Shown: positions 15,796-24,381 of the stretch, piece by piece
Layout of the letters: each line of letters starts with the position of its first letter
Position numbering within the stretch: the first letter of the stretch is position 1
NCBI RefSeq assembly: GCF_030150155.1
Contig: NZ_JASLGR010000030.1
Coordinates: 4,063-68,062 of the forward strand
Length of the DNA: 64,000 nucleotides
Direction of reading: 5' to 3'
DNA from: Nocardioides sp.
GTDB taxonomy: Bacteria; Actinomycetota; Actinomycetes; Propionibacteriales; Nocardioidaceae
Notes under the pieces: generated by a model
Databases searched by the model: none
Seen by the model: only the letters and a program-made list of their open reading frames with translations
Told to the model about the DNA's origin: nothing
Made by a program: the position numbers and the translations under genes

Positions 15796-17373
15796 ATGAC
15801 GGACGCTGTCGCCGACCATGATCTGGTTCTCGTTGTCGACTTCGGTGCGCAGTACGCGCAGCTGATCGCACGCCGGGTGCGCGAGGCGCGGGTCTACTCC
15901 GAGATCGTGCCGCACACCATGCCGGTCGCGGAGATGCTGGCCCGCAACCCGAAGGCGATCATCCTGTCGGGCGGACCGTCCTCGGTCTACGCCGAGGGTG
16001 CGCCGCAGCTCAACGGCGACCTGTTCAGCGCCGGCACCCCGGTCTTCGGGATGTGCTACGGCTTCCAGCTGATGGCCCAGGGCCTGGGTGGCACCGTCGA
16101 CAACAACGGCTACCGCGAGTACGGCCGCACCCCGGTCACCGTCGCCGAGGGCGGCGTCCTGCTGGCCGACATCCCGGCCGAGCACAACGTCTGGATGTCG
16201 CACGGCGACTCGGTCTCGCAGGCACCGGCGGGCTTCACCGTCCTGGCCTCGACCGAGGGCACCCCGGTGGCGGCCTTCGAGAACGTCGAGGCGGGCTTCG
16301 CCGGCGTGCAGTGGCACCCCGAGGTGTTGCACTCCGAGCACGGCCAGGCGGTCCTGGAGCACTTCCTGTGGAACATCGCCGGCTGCGCGCAGACCTGGAC
16401 GATCGGCAACATCGCCGAGGAGCAGATCGAGCGGATCAAGGAGCAGATCGGCGAGACCGGTCGCGCCATCTGCGGCCTGTCCGGCGGTGTCGACTCCGCC
16501 GTCGCCGCGGCCATCGTGACCAAGGCGATCGGTGAGCGGCTCACCTGCGTGTACGTCGATCACGGACTGATGCGCAAGGGCGAGACCGAGCAGATCGAGC
16601 GCGACTTCGTCGCCGCGACCGGCGCGAAGCTCGTCGTGGTCGACGCCGAGAAGCAGTTCCTCGACGCTCTGGCCGGTGTCTCCGACCCTGAGACCAAGCG
16701 CAAGATCATCGGCCGCGAGTTCATCCGCTCCTTCGAGCAGGCGCAGGCCGACATCATCAACGCCGCCCCGGAGGGCACCACGGTCGGATTCCTCGTCCAG
16801 GGCACCCTCTACCCCGACGTGGTCGAGTCCGGCCACGGTGCCGGCACCTCCACGATCAAGAGCCACCACAACGTCGGTGGCCTGCCCGAGGACCTCGAGT
16901 TCGAGCTGGTCGAGCCGCTGCGCACCCTGTTCAAGGACGAGGTCCGCGCTGTCGGTGCCCAGCTGGGCCTGCCCGAGGAGATCGTCCAGCGCCAGCCGTT
17001 CCCCGGCCCCGGCCTGGGCATCCGGATCATCGGCGAGGTCACCCGCGAGCGTCTGGACCTGCTCCGCGAGGCCGACGCGATCGCCCGCGAGGAGCTCACC
17101 CGCTCCGGCCTGGACCACACCATCTGGCAGATGCCCGTCGTGCTGCTCGCCGACGTCCGCTCGGTCGGCGTCCAGGGTGACGGTCGCACCTACGGTCACC
17201 CGATCGTGCTGCGTCCGGTCACCTCCGAGGACGCGATGACCGCCGACTGGGCGCGCCTGCCGTATGAGCTGCTGGAGCGGATCTCGACCCGGATCACCAA
17301 CGAGGTCAAGGACGTCAACCGCGTCACCGTCGACATCACCTCCAAGCCCCCGGGCACGATCGAATGGGAGTGA
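15796..17373 (+). CDS. guaA: GMP synthase (glutamine-hydrolysing)
   Basis: It converts XMP to GMP with ATP and glutamine, completing the guanine branch. The 525-residue protein has both catalytic modules: the class I glutamine amidotransferase, with its nucleophile in GMCYGFQLMAQ (cysteine near residue 86) and the histidine/glutamate pair in QWHPEV; then the ATP-pyrophosphatase domain with P-loop LSGGVDSAVAAA near residue 228. The C-terminal dimerisation domain has QRQPFPGPGLGIRIIG and the final KPPGTIEWE, which is diagnostic of GuaA. A possible leaderless start is shared with guaB. Confidence 0.98.
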   Translation: MTDAVADHDLVLVVDFGAQYAQLIARRVREARVYSEIVPHTMPVAEMLARNPKAIILSGGPSSVYAEGAPQLNGDLFSAGTPVFGMCYGFQLMAQGLGGTVDNNGYREYGRTPVTVAEGGVLLADIPAEHNVWMSHGDSVSQAPAGFTVLASTEGTPVAAFENVEAGFAGVQWHPEVLHSEHGQAVLEHFLWNIAGCAQTWTIGNIAEEQIERIKEQIGETGRAICGLSGGVDSAVAAAIVTKAIGERLTCVYVDHGLMRKGETEQIERDFVAATGAKLVVVDAEKQFLDALAGVSDPETKRKIIGREFIRSFEQAQADIINAAPEGTTVGFLVQGTLYPDVVESGHGAGTSTIKSHHNVGGLPEDLEFELVEPLRTLFKDEVRAVGAQLGLPEEIVQRQPFPGPGLGIRIIGEVTRERLDLLREADAIAREELTRSGLDHTIWQMPVVLLADVRSVGVQGDGRTYGHPIVLRPVTSEDAMTADWARLPYELLERISTRITNEVKDVNRVTVDITSKPPGTIEWE

Positions 17374-17380
17374 GCGAGCC

Positions 17381-17424
17381 CAGAGGATCAAACGCCGAGC
17401 GAAGCGAGTGTGTGTGATCCTCTG
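17381..17424. repeat. Hairpin in a repeat-rich intergenic segment after guaA
   Basis: Perfect 10-bp arms (CAGAGGATCA at 17381-17390, TGATCCTCTG at 17415-17424) enclose a 24-base loop rich in GAGCGAAGCGAG. The surrounding 17366-17475 region holds direct repeats of GGGAGTGAGCGA (at the guaA stop and again near 17455) and of GCCGGCTGGGAG (near 17450 and 17475). The role is unknown. Confidence 0.55.
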
Positions 17425-17507
17425 CGGCGAGCGAGCGAGCGACCACCGCCGGCTGGGAGTGAGCGACCCCGCTCGCCGGCTGGGAGCTGACCCACTCACT
17501 CCGACGA

Positions 17508-17538
17508 AAGGGCCACGACCGTGACGGTCGTGGCCCTT
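17508..17538. terminator. Strong terminator between guaA and the GPGG gene
   Basis: Perfect 14-bp arms at 17508-17521 and 17525-17538 enclose a TGA loop, followed by a short T-rich stretch. It serves guaA and, on the other strand, the GPGG protein gene. Confidence 0.85.
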
Positions 17539-17567
17539 CGTTGTTCCCGCAGAGGGGACGATGCGGT

Positions 17568-17711
17568 CTACGTGAAGATCGAGACACCCCCGGGTCCGAC
17601 CAACAGACCGACGACGATCAAGACGATCCCCCACAGGATCTGCCCCCTGAACAGGGCGACGATCCCGGAGATCACCAAGACCACTGCAATGAGCCAGAGC
17701 ACAAACGCCAT
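17568..17711 (-). CDS. GPGG-motif small membrane protein
   Basis: This is a 47-residue protein that is almost entirely two hydrophobic helices (residues 1-18 and 24-40) separated by FRGQ, ending in VGPGGVSIFT. The GPGG motif near the C-terminus defines a small actinobacterial membrane protein family of unknown function. The ATG at 17711 is chosen over an upstream in-frame start because a strong GGAGG (complement at 17717-17721) lies five bases before it. It probably sits in the cytoplasmic membrane and forms a single-gene unit. Confidence 0.8.
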   Translation of the reverse strand: MAFVLWLIAVVLVISGIVALFRGQILWGIVLIVVGLLVGPGGVSIFT

Positions 17712-17817
17712 CGTTTCCTCCTTCAGTGACGGGACTTGATACCTACCCGTCATGGAGTGCCTCAAACATCGGCGAGCGTGCGCGAGCGCGCACAGTCAGG
17801 GAGATGGCAGGTTCTGG

Positions 17818-18972
17818 TCAGGTGGCCGGCAGGGAGCGGGCGATGATCTCCTTCATGATCTCCGAGGTGCCGCCGTAGATCTGGGAGACGCGGAGGTCGG
17901 CCCAGGCCCGCGCCACCGGGTACTCGTTCATGTAGCCGTAGCCGCCGTGCAGCTGGAGGCACTTGTCGACCACCTTCTGGGCGCGCTCGGAGGCCCACAG
18001 CTTCGCCATCGCGGCGGTGGGGATGTCGAGGTCGCCGGTCAGGTGCAGGGTGATGCACTCGTCGATGAAGGAGCGCATCACGCGGACCTCGGTGAAGACC
18101 TCGGCGAGGGTGAACTTGGTGTTCTGGAACGCCGAGATCGGCCTGCCGAACGCCTCGCGCTCCTCGGTGTAGGTGCGGGTCAGGTCGACCACCGCCTCGG
18201 CGGCGGCCAGGCAGCTGATCGCCACGATCAGGCGCTCCTGGGGGAGCTGGAGCATGAGCTGGACGAACCCCTGGCCCTCCTCGGGCCCCAGCAGGTTCGC
18301 CTGCGGCACGCGTACGTCGTCGAAGAAGAGCTCACAGGTGTCCTGGCCCCGCATCCCGATCTTGTCGAGTACCCGCCCGCGGCGGAAGCCGGGGGTGTCG
18401 GTCGGCACGATCACCAGCGAGATGCCCGACGCCTTCTCCTCGGGGTTGGTCTTGACCACGACGAGCACGACATCGGCCTGGGAGCCGTTGGTGATGAACG
18501 TCTTGGCGCCGTTGATCACGTAGTCGTCGCCGTCCTTGAGCGCCTTGGTCCGCACCGACTGGAGGTCGGAGCCGGTGCCGGGCTCGGTCATCGCGATCGC
18601 GGCCACCGCCTCGCCCGAGGCGAGCCGGGGGAGCCAGCGCTGCTTCTGCTCTTCGGAGCCGTAGGCGAGCAGGTAGTGCGCGACGATGCCGCTGTGCAGC
18701 GAGGCGCCCCAGCTGGAGTCTCCGGCGTAGGCCTGCTCCTCGATCAGGATCGCCTCGTGGGCCCAGGTGCCGCCCCCGCCGCCGTACTCCTCGGGGACGG
18801 AGGCGCAGAGCAGACCGACGGCGCCGGCCGAGACCCACAGCTCCCGGTCGACGTGCTTGTTCTCGATGAACCGGCTGATGTGCGGGGTGATCTCCTTGCT
18901 CATGAACGTCTGCGCCAGGGCGCGGAAGTCGTCGAGGTCGGAGTCCATCCAGGGTGAACGGCGAGGCGGCAT
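17818..18972 (-). CDS. Acyl-CoA dehydrogenase
   Basis: This is a 384-residue FAD enzyme that introduces the alpha-beta double bond into an acyl-CoA, as in fatty-acid or branched-chain amino-acid breakdown. Signature segments are IAMTEPGTGSDL (flavin contact), VLDKIGMRGQDTCELFFDDVRVP, LQLHGGYGYMNEYPVARAWAD and the terminal QIYGGTSEIMKEIIARSL. The length is normal. It is divergent from a TetR gene, and a 17-bp palindrome lies between them, so the TetR protein probably controls it in response to an acyl-CoA or related ligand. Confidence 0.93.
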   Translation of the reverse strand: MPPRRSPWMDSDLDDFRALAQTFMSKEITPHISRFIENKHVDRELWVSAGAVGLLCASVPEEYGGGGGTWAHEAILIEEQAYAGDSSWGASLHSGIVAHYLLAYGSEEQKQRWLPRLASGEAVAAIAMTEPGTGSDLQSVRTKALKDGDDYVINGAKTFITNGSQADVVLVVVKTNPEEKASGISLVIVPTDTPGFRRGRVLDKIGMRGQDTCELFFDDVRVPQANLLGPEEGQGFVQLMLQLPQERLIVAISCLAAAEAVVDLTRTYTEEREAFGRPISAFQNTKFTLAEVFTEVRVMRSFIDECITLHLTGDLDIPTAAMAKLWASERAQKVVDKCLQLHGGYGYMNEYPVARAWADLRVSQIYGGTSEIMKEIIARSLPAT

Positions 18973-18999
18973 GGGGGTCTGCTCTTCCAGTCAGAGGGC

Positions 19000-19016
19000 T
19001 GATACACGGTGTATCA
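19000..19016. promoter_or_regulatory. Palindromic TetR-type operator
   Basis: TGATACAC-G-GTGTATCA is a perfect 17-base inverted repeat in the divergent region between the acyl-CoA dehydrogenase and TetR genes. Its length and symmetry suit a TetR dimer. It could shut both promoters. Confidence 0.75.
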
Positions 19017-19068
19017 GAGCGTTCCTAACATGGCGGGAGGTGTCGCCACAAGGAGTTCGCCCCGTACC

Positions 19069-19914
19069 GTGACCCCCGTGAGGGACGCGGAGCACTGGCA
19101 TCGGCTGGCCGTGCTGTGGGCACCCCGGCTCCATGCCGAGGCGCTTCCGGCCGCCGACGACCGCCGTGAACAGGTGATCGCCGCCGCGATCGAGGCGATC
19201 CTCGAGATCGGTCCCGACGTCGGGATGGCCCAGATCGCGAGCAGGGCCGGCGTCCAGCGACCCAACATGTACCGCCTCTTCGCCGGCAAGGAGGAGCTCG
19301 ACGTCGCCGTCGCGGTGGTGGCCTCGGCCGACCTGGTCGATCAGGTCCGCGCCGTCTTTGCCGAACCCGGTACGCCGCGCACGCTCGTCGCCCGCCTGAC
19401 GGAGGTCTCCGTCGCCTGGGCCGCCGACCACCCCAATCTGTACCGGTTCCTCGCCTCACGGCCCCAGACCCGGGCGCTGCAGCGCACCCGGCTGAGCCGG
19501 GAGCGGTTCCTGCGCGACCTGGTGGTGGCGCTGGTGGCGCACCTGGAGGTGCCGATCGGTCCGCCCGAGGGGGTGGTCTCCTCGCTGGTCGGGATGGTCG
19601 ACGCCTCGATCCTGTGGTGGCTCGACCACGACGACGAGTCCCAAGAGCAGCTCGCCACCCGGCTGGCTCGGCATGTGCTGGTGGTGCTCGCCGACGTCAG
19701 TGGCGGCTCCGTGGACGTCGTACCGGATGCGCTGCTGGGTCCGGTGGCGCCGTCCCCACGTGACCCAGGTGACTCAGGGGAGGGTCAGCTCGGTCTGCTC
19801 GGCGGCGAGCAGGACGGCTCCGAGCAGGCTGGCACGGTGGCCGAGGTCACTGGTCCGCACGGGGGTCTGGGCGACGTTGTCGAGGGCGTGGCGGCGCAGG
19901 CCGATCCGCGCTGA
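19069..19914 (+). CDS. TetR family transcriptional regulator with an antisense-derived C-terminal tail
   Basis: This is a predicted repressor of 281 residues. The N-terminal TetR helix-turn-helix is clear (REQVIAAAIEAILEIG, GMAQIASRAGVQRPNMYRLFAGKEELDVAVA) and is followed by a helical ligand domain to about residue 225. I take GTG 19069 as the start (AGGAG 13 bases upstream). A GTG at 19009 would lie inside the operator, and ATG 19030 is an alternative. The frame then runs 141 bases into the 3' end of the convergent ROK gene, so the last 47 or so residues are the reverse complement of ROK coding sequence. It probably controls the divergent acyl-CoA dehydrogenase. Confidence 0.85.
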   Translation: MTPVRDAEHWHRLAVLWAPRLHAEALPAADDRREQVIAAAIEAILEIGPDVGMAQIASRAGVQRPNMYRLFAGKEELDVAVAVVASADLVDQVRAVFAEPGTPRTLVARLTEVSVAWAADHPNLYRFLASRPQTRALQRTRLSRERFLRDLVVALVAHLEVPIGPPEGVVSSLVGMVDASILWWLDHDDESQEQLATRLARHVLVVLADVSGGSVDVVPDALLGPVAPSPRDPGDSGEGQLGLLGGEQDGSEQAGTVAEVTGPHGGLGDVVEGVAAQADPR

Positions 19915-20919
19915 CTCCAGCAGCAGCTCACCGGCGCGGGCCATGTCCCCGCCGATCACCATGATCTCGGGGTTGATCAGGTTCGCCACGCTGGCCAGGC
20001 CCCAGCCCAGGTGCATGCCGGCGTCCTCGAGCGCGCGCCGGGCCGAGGCCTCGCCGGCCTCGGCCGCCTCGATCACGTCGTCGAGGGTCGCCGCCGGGAG
20101 CTGTCCGGCGGTACGGGCCAGGACGGTGTTGATCGAGGTGTAGGCCTCCAGGCAGCCGCGGCCGCCGCAGCGGCAGATCGGTCCGGCCGCGTCCAGGGTG
20201 AGGTGACCGAGCTCGCCGGCGGTGCCCGAGGCGCCGTGGAAGAGCTGGTCGTCGAGCATGATCCCGGCACCGACACCGGAGGAGATCTTGACGAAGACCG
20301 AGCTGTGGAAGCCGTGCGCGACCCCACGACGGTGCTCGGCCAGGGCGCCCAGGTTGGCGTCGTTCTCGACGTCGACGGGCAGGCCGAAGATCTTCTCGGC
20401 CTGGGCGCGGCTGTCGGCGCCGTTCCAGCCCGGAAGGATGCCGGGGCCCTGGACGACGTTCTCGGTCATCGGGGCCGGGATGCCCATCGCGGCCCGCATC
20501 ACCGGGGCGTCGTCGGGGGCCAGCTCGCGGATCAGCCGCGCGGCGAGCTTGAGCGAGTCGTCGTACGCGTGGGTGCTCTCCAGACGCTCCCGGGCCTCTG
20601 CCAGAATCTCCCCGGTCAACGTGCCGATCGCGACGGCGATGTGGGAGTGACCGAAGTCGACGCCGGCCACCAGGCCGGCCTTGCGGCTGAGCCGGACCGA
20701 GGATCCGCGCCGACCGCTGCCGGCCTCGGCCTCGACCAGATCGGCGGCGGTCAGGTCGCGCACGATGTTGGAGACCGTGGCGGGTGCGAGCCCGGTGACA
20801 CGGGCCAGCTCGGCTTGGGTGTGGTCCGTGGTGCTGGCGCGGAGTACGTCGAGGACGCGTCGCTGGTTCGCTGAACGCAGCGACGCGTGGGAGCCCGGTG
20901 ACGGGTTCTGGCGCGCCAT
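19774..20919 (-). CDS. ROK family transcriptional regulator (XylR/NagC type)
   Basis: This is a sugar-responsive DNA-binding repressor of 381 residues. The N-terminal winged helix is RSANQRRVLDVLRASTTDHTQAELARVTGLAPATVSNIVRDL. The ROK kinase-like domain has VAGVDFGHSHIAVAIGTL, DVENDANLGALAEHR and the zinc/ROK signature GELGHLTLDAAGPICRCGGRGCLEAY. The start is ATG 20919. A TTG at 20955 is in frame, but it forms the TTGACG -35 element of the promoter. The gene is divergent from a xylose-type ABC operon, the usual target of such repressors. Confidence 0.92.
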   Translation of the reverse strand: MARQNPSPGSHASLRSANQRRVLDVLRASTTDHTQAELARVTGLAPATVSNIVRDLTAADLVEAEAGSGRRGSSVRLSRKAGLVAGVDFGHSHIAVAIGTLTGEILAEARERLESTHAYDDSLKLAARLIRELAPDDAPVMRAAMGIPAPMTENVVQGPGILPGWNGADSRAQAEKIFGLPVDVENDANLGALAEHRRGVAHGFHSSVFVKISSGVGAGIMLDDQLFHGASGTAGELGHLTLDAAGPICRCGGRGCLEAYTSINTVLARTAGQLPAATLDDVIEAAEAGEASARRALEDAGMHLGWGLASVANLINPEIMVIGGDMARAGELLLESARIGLRRHALDNVAQTPVRTSDLGHRASLLGAVLLAAEQTELTLP

Positions 20920-20926
20920 GAGGATC

Positions 20927-20955
20927 ACTGTGCAGGCCCCAGGCTTTAACGTCAA
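20927..20955 (-). promoter_or_regulatory. Promoter of the ROK regulator gene
   Basis: On the minus strand, -35 TTGACG (20955-20950) and -10 CACAGT (20932-20927) are separated by 17 bases. The ATG at 20919 follows after seven bases, so the mRNA is nearly leaderless. A TTAACGTCAAGG element here resembles TCCTTGACGGCAA near the opposite promoter and may be part of the ROK operator. Confidence 0.55.
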
Positions 20956-21010
20956 GGCGTAATGACAAAAGTAGGTATACGCCCGATTGGGGACGTTTTA
21001 CCTTCAATCC

Positions 21011-21039
21011 TTGACGGCAATCTTGTGACGTATGACACT
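21011..21039 (+). promoter_or_regulatory. Promoter of the xylose-type ABC operon
   Basis: TTGACG (21011-21016) and GACACT (21034-21039) are separated by 17 bases. The predicted leader is about 45 bases and ends in a GAGGAGA ribosome site before GTG 21090. Confidence 0.5.
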
Positions 21040-21089
21040 CGAAATCGGTGAGGCGGTGGTATGGCCGCCCCGATTCGAGGAGACCAATC

Positions 21090-22187
21090 GTGATCAGTTC
21101 CATTCGACGGACGGCTGTCCTCGGTGTCGCGCTGCTGGCCGGCGCCGGTGCCCTGACGGCCTGCGGTAGCTCGGACAACACGTCGTCCAAGGGCTCCAGC
21201 AGCAAGGGCGCGACCATCGCGCTCCTGCTCCCGGAGTCGAAGACGACCCGCTACGAGACGTTCGACAAGCCGCTCTTCGAGAAGGCTGTGGCGAGTCTCT
21301 GCTCGGACTGCAACGTGAAGTACTACAACGCTGACCAGGACGAGACCAAGCAGAACCAGCAGGTCGACAGCGCGATCAACGCCGGTGCCAAGGTGATCGT
21401 GCTCGACCCGGTCAACGGTGACGGTGCGGGCGGGATGGTCCAGTCCGCTCACGACGCCAAGATCCCGGTGGTGGCCTACGACCGGTTCATCTCCGGCGCC
21501 GACTACTACCTGTCCTTCGACAACGAGACCGTCGGCAAGATGCAGGCCGAGGCACTGGTCAAGGCGATGGGCAACAAGGGCAACTACCTGATGCTCAACG
21601 GTGCGCCGAGCGACCCGAACGCGGCCCAGTTCAAGAAGGGTGCCGAGAGCGTCTTCAAGACCAGCGGCCTCAAGCTGCTCGGCAAGGAGTACGACAACCC
21701 GGACTGGAGCCCGGACAACGCCCAGCAGTTCGTCACCGACCAGCTGAGCAAGTACAAGACCAGTGAGATCAACGGCGTGTACGCCGCCAACGACGGCCAG
21801 GCCGGCGGCGTCGTCGCCGCCCTCACCGGCGGCGGCTTCACGACCAAGAACCTGCCTCCGATCACGGGTCAGGACGCCGAGCTCGCCGCGATCCAGCGGA
21901 TCCTGGCCGGTGAGCAGTCGATGACGATCTACAAGCCGATCAAGATCGAGGCCGACACCGCCGCCGAGGTCGCGGTGGCCCTGTCCAAGGGCGAGACCCC
22001 GGCCGCGACCACCACCACCGGGATCGCGCAGAGCGAGTACCAGAGTGTGAAGTCCTACATCTTCACCCCGATCGTGGTGACGAAGGACAACGTGAAGGAC
22101 ACCGTGGTCAAGGACGGCTTCTACACCGCCGCCCAGATCTGCACCTCCGACTACGCCGCGGCGTGCAAGGCGGCGGGACTCTCCTGA
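21090..22187 (+). CDS. Xylose-type sugar ABC transporter substrate-binding lipoprotein
   Basis: This is a 365-residue lipid-anchored periplasmic-type binding protein. GTG 21090 follows a GAGGAGA ribosome site by seven bases and gives a signal peptide ending in the lipobox LTAC (cysteine near residue 26). The body matches the XylF/D-xylose-binding family: LLLPESKTTRYETFDKPLFEKAV, the YNADQDETKQNQQVDSAI segment, VVAYDRFISGADYYLSFDN and ITGQDAELAAIQRILAGEQSMTIYKP. The sugar is likely xylose or a related aldose. It is the first gene of an operon whose next start overlaps its stop (TGATG) and is divergent from a ROK repressor. Confidence 0.92.
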   Translation: MISSIRRTAVLGVALLAGAGALTACGSSDNTSSKGSSSKGATIALLLPESKTTRYETFDKPLFEKAVASLCSDCNVKYYNADQDETKQNQQVDSAINAGAKVIVLDPVNGDGAGGMVQSAHDAKIPVVAYDRFISGADYYLSFDNETVGKMQAEALVKAMGNKGNYLMLNGAPSDPNAAQFKKGAESVFKTSGLKLLGKEYDNPDWSPDNAQQFVTDQLSKYKTSEINGVYAANDGQAGGVVAALTGGGFTTKNLPPITGQDAELAAIQRILAGEQSMTIYKPIKIEADTAAEVAVALSKGETPAATTTTGIAQSEYQSVKSYIFTPIVVTKDNVKDTVVKDGFYTAAQICTSDYAAACKAAGLS

Positions 22188-23014
22188 TGAACGCCCCCGA
22201 CACGCTCGGGAAGGGCGGGGCGGCGGCCGCTTCGGCGGACGCCGTCCTGTCCTTGTCGGGTATCACCAAGCGCTTCGGCGCCGTCCAGGCGCTGACGGAC
22301 GTCTCCCTCGACGTCAAGCCCGGCGAGGTCGTCGCCCTGGTCGGCGACAACGGCGCCGGCAAGTCCACCCTGATCAAGATCATCTCCGGGGTCTACCAGG
22401 CCGACGAGGGATCGATCCGGATCAGCGGCTCCGAGGTCCGGGTCCCCGGCCCGTCGGCCGCCCAGGGCCTCGGCATCGCCACGGTCTTCCAGGACCTGGC
22501 CCTGTGCGACAACCTAGACGTGGTCGCCAACCTCTTCCTCGGCCAGGAGCGCGGCTCCCTCGGCGTACTCGACGAGGTCGCGATGGAGAAGGAGTCCTGG
22601 CGGCTGCTGCGCAGCCTCTCGGCCAAGATCCCGTCGGTCCGGATCCCGATCGCATCGCTGTCGGGCGGCCAGCGTCAGACCGTCGCGATCGCGCGCAGCC
22701 TGGTCGGCGCCCCCAAGGTGATCCTGCTCGACGAGCCCACCGCGGCGCTGGGCGTGGCCCAGACCGCCGAGGTGCTCAACCTCGTCGAGCGGCTGCGCGA
22801 CCAGGGCCTCGGCGTCATCCTGATCAGTCACAACATGGCCGATGTGCAGGCAGTGGCCGACCGGATCTTCGTGCTTCGGCTGGGCAAGAACGCCGCCGAG
22901 TTCGACGTGAAGTCCACGACGACCGAGCAGCTCGTGGCCGCCATCACGGGCGCTTCCGACAACGTCGTCGCCGCCCGCAGCCAACGCCACACTCAGGAGG
23001 GCAGCCATGAGTGA
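22187..23014 (+). CDS. Sugar ABC transporter ATP-binding protein, single ATPase domain
   Basis: This is a 275-residue ATPase with Walker A GDNGAGKST, signature LSGGQRQTVAIAR, Walker B VILLDEPTAALG and the switch histidine ISHN. Family members such as XylG and RbsA usually have two fused ATPase halves (about 500 residues). This one has only one, as in FrcA-type transporters, so it should act as a homodimer. Its ATG overlaps the binding-protein stop by one base, and its own stop overlaps the permease start (ATGAGTGA). Confidence 0.93.
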   Translation: MNAPDTLGKGGAAAASADAVLSLSGITKRFGAVQALTDVSLDVKPGEVVALVGDNGAGKSTLIKIISGVYQADEGSIRISGSEVRVPGPSAAQGLGIATVFQDLALCDNLDVVANLFLGQERGSLGVLDEVAMEKESWRLLRSLSAKIPSVRIPIASLSGGQRQTVAIARSLVGAPKVILLDEPTAALGVAQTAEVLNLVERLRDQGLGVILISHNMADVQAVADRIFVLRLGKNAAEFDVKSTTTEQLVAAITGASDNVVAARSQRHTQEGSHE

Positions 23015-24293
23015 GAAGACAGCTCCGCCGAGCCAGCCCGGCCAGTCCGGCCAGCCCGCTGCGGGCAGTGTCGCCGCCGACCTGGCCGACGAGCGGCTGA
23101 TCCAGAACCAGGGCCTGGGCGGCATCGTCCGCTCCCAGCTGCGTCGGCTCCGTTCCGGTGAGCTCGGCAGCCTGCCGGTCGTGCTCGGCCTGTTCGTGAT
23201 CTGCATCGGCTTCTACAGCGCCGACTCCAGCTTCCTGTCCTCGCGCAACATCGTCTCGATCACCCAGTTCGCCGCGCCGACCGGGGTGATCGCGCTCGGC
23301 ATCGTGCTGGTCCTGCTGCTCGGCGAGATCGACCTCTCGGTCGGCTCGGTGAGTGGTCTGGCCTCGGCGATCATGGCGGTCGCGGTGGTCAACCACGGCT
23401 ACGCCGAGTGGGTGGCGATCGCGATCTCGATGCTCGTCGGCCTGGCGATCGGCCTGGTCTACGGGGCGCTCTTCGTCTGGGTCGGGGTGCCGTCCTTCGT
23501 CTTCTCCCTGGCCGGTCTGATGGCCTTCCAGGGCCTGCTGCTCTACGTGCTCGGCAAGGACGGCACGATCAACCTCAAGAACGACGCCTGGCTGCGCTCC
23601 TTCGCCCGCACCGAGTGGGTCAGCCCGGCGGCGTCGTACGTGCTGGTCGCGCTCGTCGTGCTGGTCTTCGTGGCCAGCACGCTGTGGCGGACACGAGCCC
23701 GCAAGGCGGCCGGTCTGAGCACCCCGTGGATGCCGATGATCGGCCTCCAGGCCGTCGGCCTCGCGGTCGGCCTCGGGCTGCTGGCCTGGTACGTCAACCG
23801 CGACCGCGGGTTCAGCTACCTGTTCGTCTTCTTCGTCGCCCTGGTGATCGTGATGGACTTCGTGCTGCGCCGCACCCGCTGGGGACGGCACGTCTTCGCC
23901 GTCGGCGGACAGGTCGAGGCCGCCCGGCGCTCGGGCATCAAGGTGACCGGGGTCTACCTCTCGGTCTTCGCCCTGACGTCCTTCTTCGCGGCCGTCGGTG
24001 GTCTGCTGGCCGCAGGACTCCAGACCTCGGTCTCCCAGGCCAGCGGTACGACGGACACGAACCTGACCGCGATCGCCGCGGCCGTCATCGGCGGCACGTC
24101 GCTGTTCGGCGGGCGCGGGTCGGCGTACGCCGCCCTGCTCGGCATCCTGGTGCTGCAGGCGATCTCCAACGGCCTGAACCTGCTGAGCGTGGACAGCTCG
24201 GTGCGGTTCATGGTCACCGGTGGTGTCCTGCTGCTCGCTGTCGCGATCGACTCGGTCAGCCGTCGGGCTCGGACCAGCAGCGGCAGAAGCTAG
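23007..24293 (+). CDS. Sugar ABC transporter permease (XylH/RbsC type)
   Basis: This is a 428-residue integral membrane protein with about ten hydrophobic segments. Family signatures include GEIDLSVGSVSGL, the cytoplasmic loop RRTRWGRHVFAVGGQVEAARRSGIKV that contacts the ATPase, and AAVIGGTSLFGGRGS. A 60-residue hydrophilic N-terminus precedes the first helix. A CAGGAGG ribosome site lies inside the end of the ATPase gene, with an eight-base overlap. It completes a three-gene binding protein/ATPase/permease operon that ends at a strong hairpin. Confidence 0.93.
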   Translation: MSEKTAPPSQPGQSGQPAAGSVAADLADERLIQNQGLGGIVRSQLRRLRSGELGSLPVVLGLFVICIGFYSADSSFLSSRNIVSITQFAAPTGVIALGIVLVLLLGEIDLSVGSVSGLASAIMAVAVVNHGYAEWVAIAISMLVGLAIGLVYGALFVWVGVPSFVFSLAGLMAFQGLLLYVLGKDGTINLKNDAWLRSFARTEWVSPAASYVLVALVVLVFVASTLWRTRARKAAGLSTPWMPMIGLQAVGLAVGLGLLAWYVNRDRGFSYLFVFFVALVIVMDFVLRRTRWGRHVFAVGGQVEAARRSGIKVTGVYLSVFALTSFFAAVGGLLAAGLQTSVSQASGTTDTNLTAIAAAVIGGTSLFGGRGSAYAALLGILVLQAISNGLNLLSVDSSVRFMVTGGVLLLAVAIDSVSRRARTSSGRS

Positions 24294-24320
24294 CGCTCAC
24301 GGTCCGCATCCCGCAGAACG

Positions 24321-24358
24321 ACGAAACGGTCCTTCCCCACGGGGGAGGACCGTTTCGT
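24321..24358. terminator. Bidirectional terminator after the sugar transporter operon
   Basis: Arms 24321-24338 and 24341-24358 pair over about 17 positions with one G-T or bulge, followed by TTCGTTCG. It lies between the convergent permease and secreted-protein genes. Confidence 0.85.
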
Positions 24359-24381
24359 TCGTGCCTGCCGGGTCGGAGGGC

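Noticed and set aside
19009..19068. TetR start at GTG 19009 or ATG 19030
   Set aside because: GTG 19009 is inside the palindromic operator and ATG 19030 lacks a ribosome site. GTG 19069 has AGGAG upstream.
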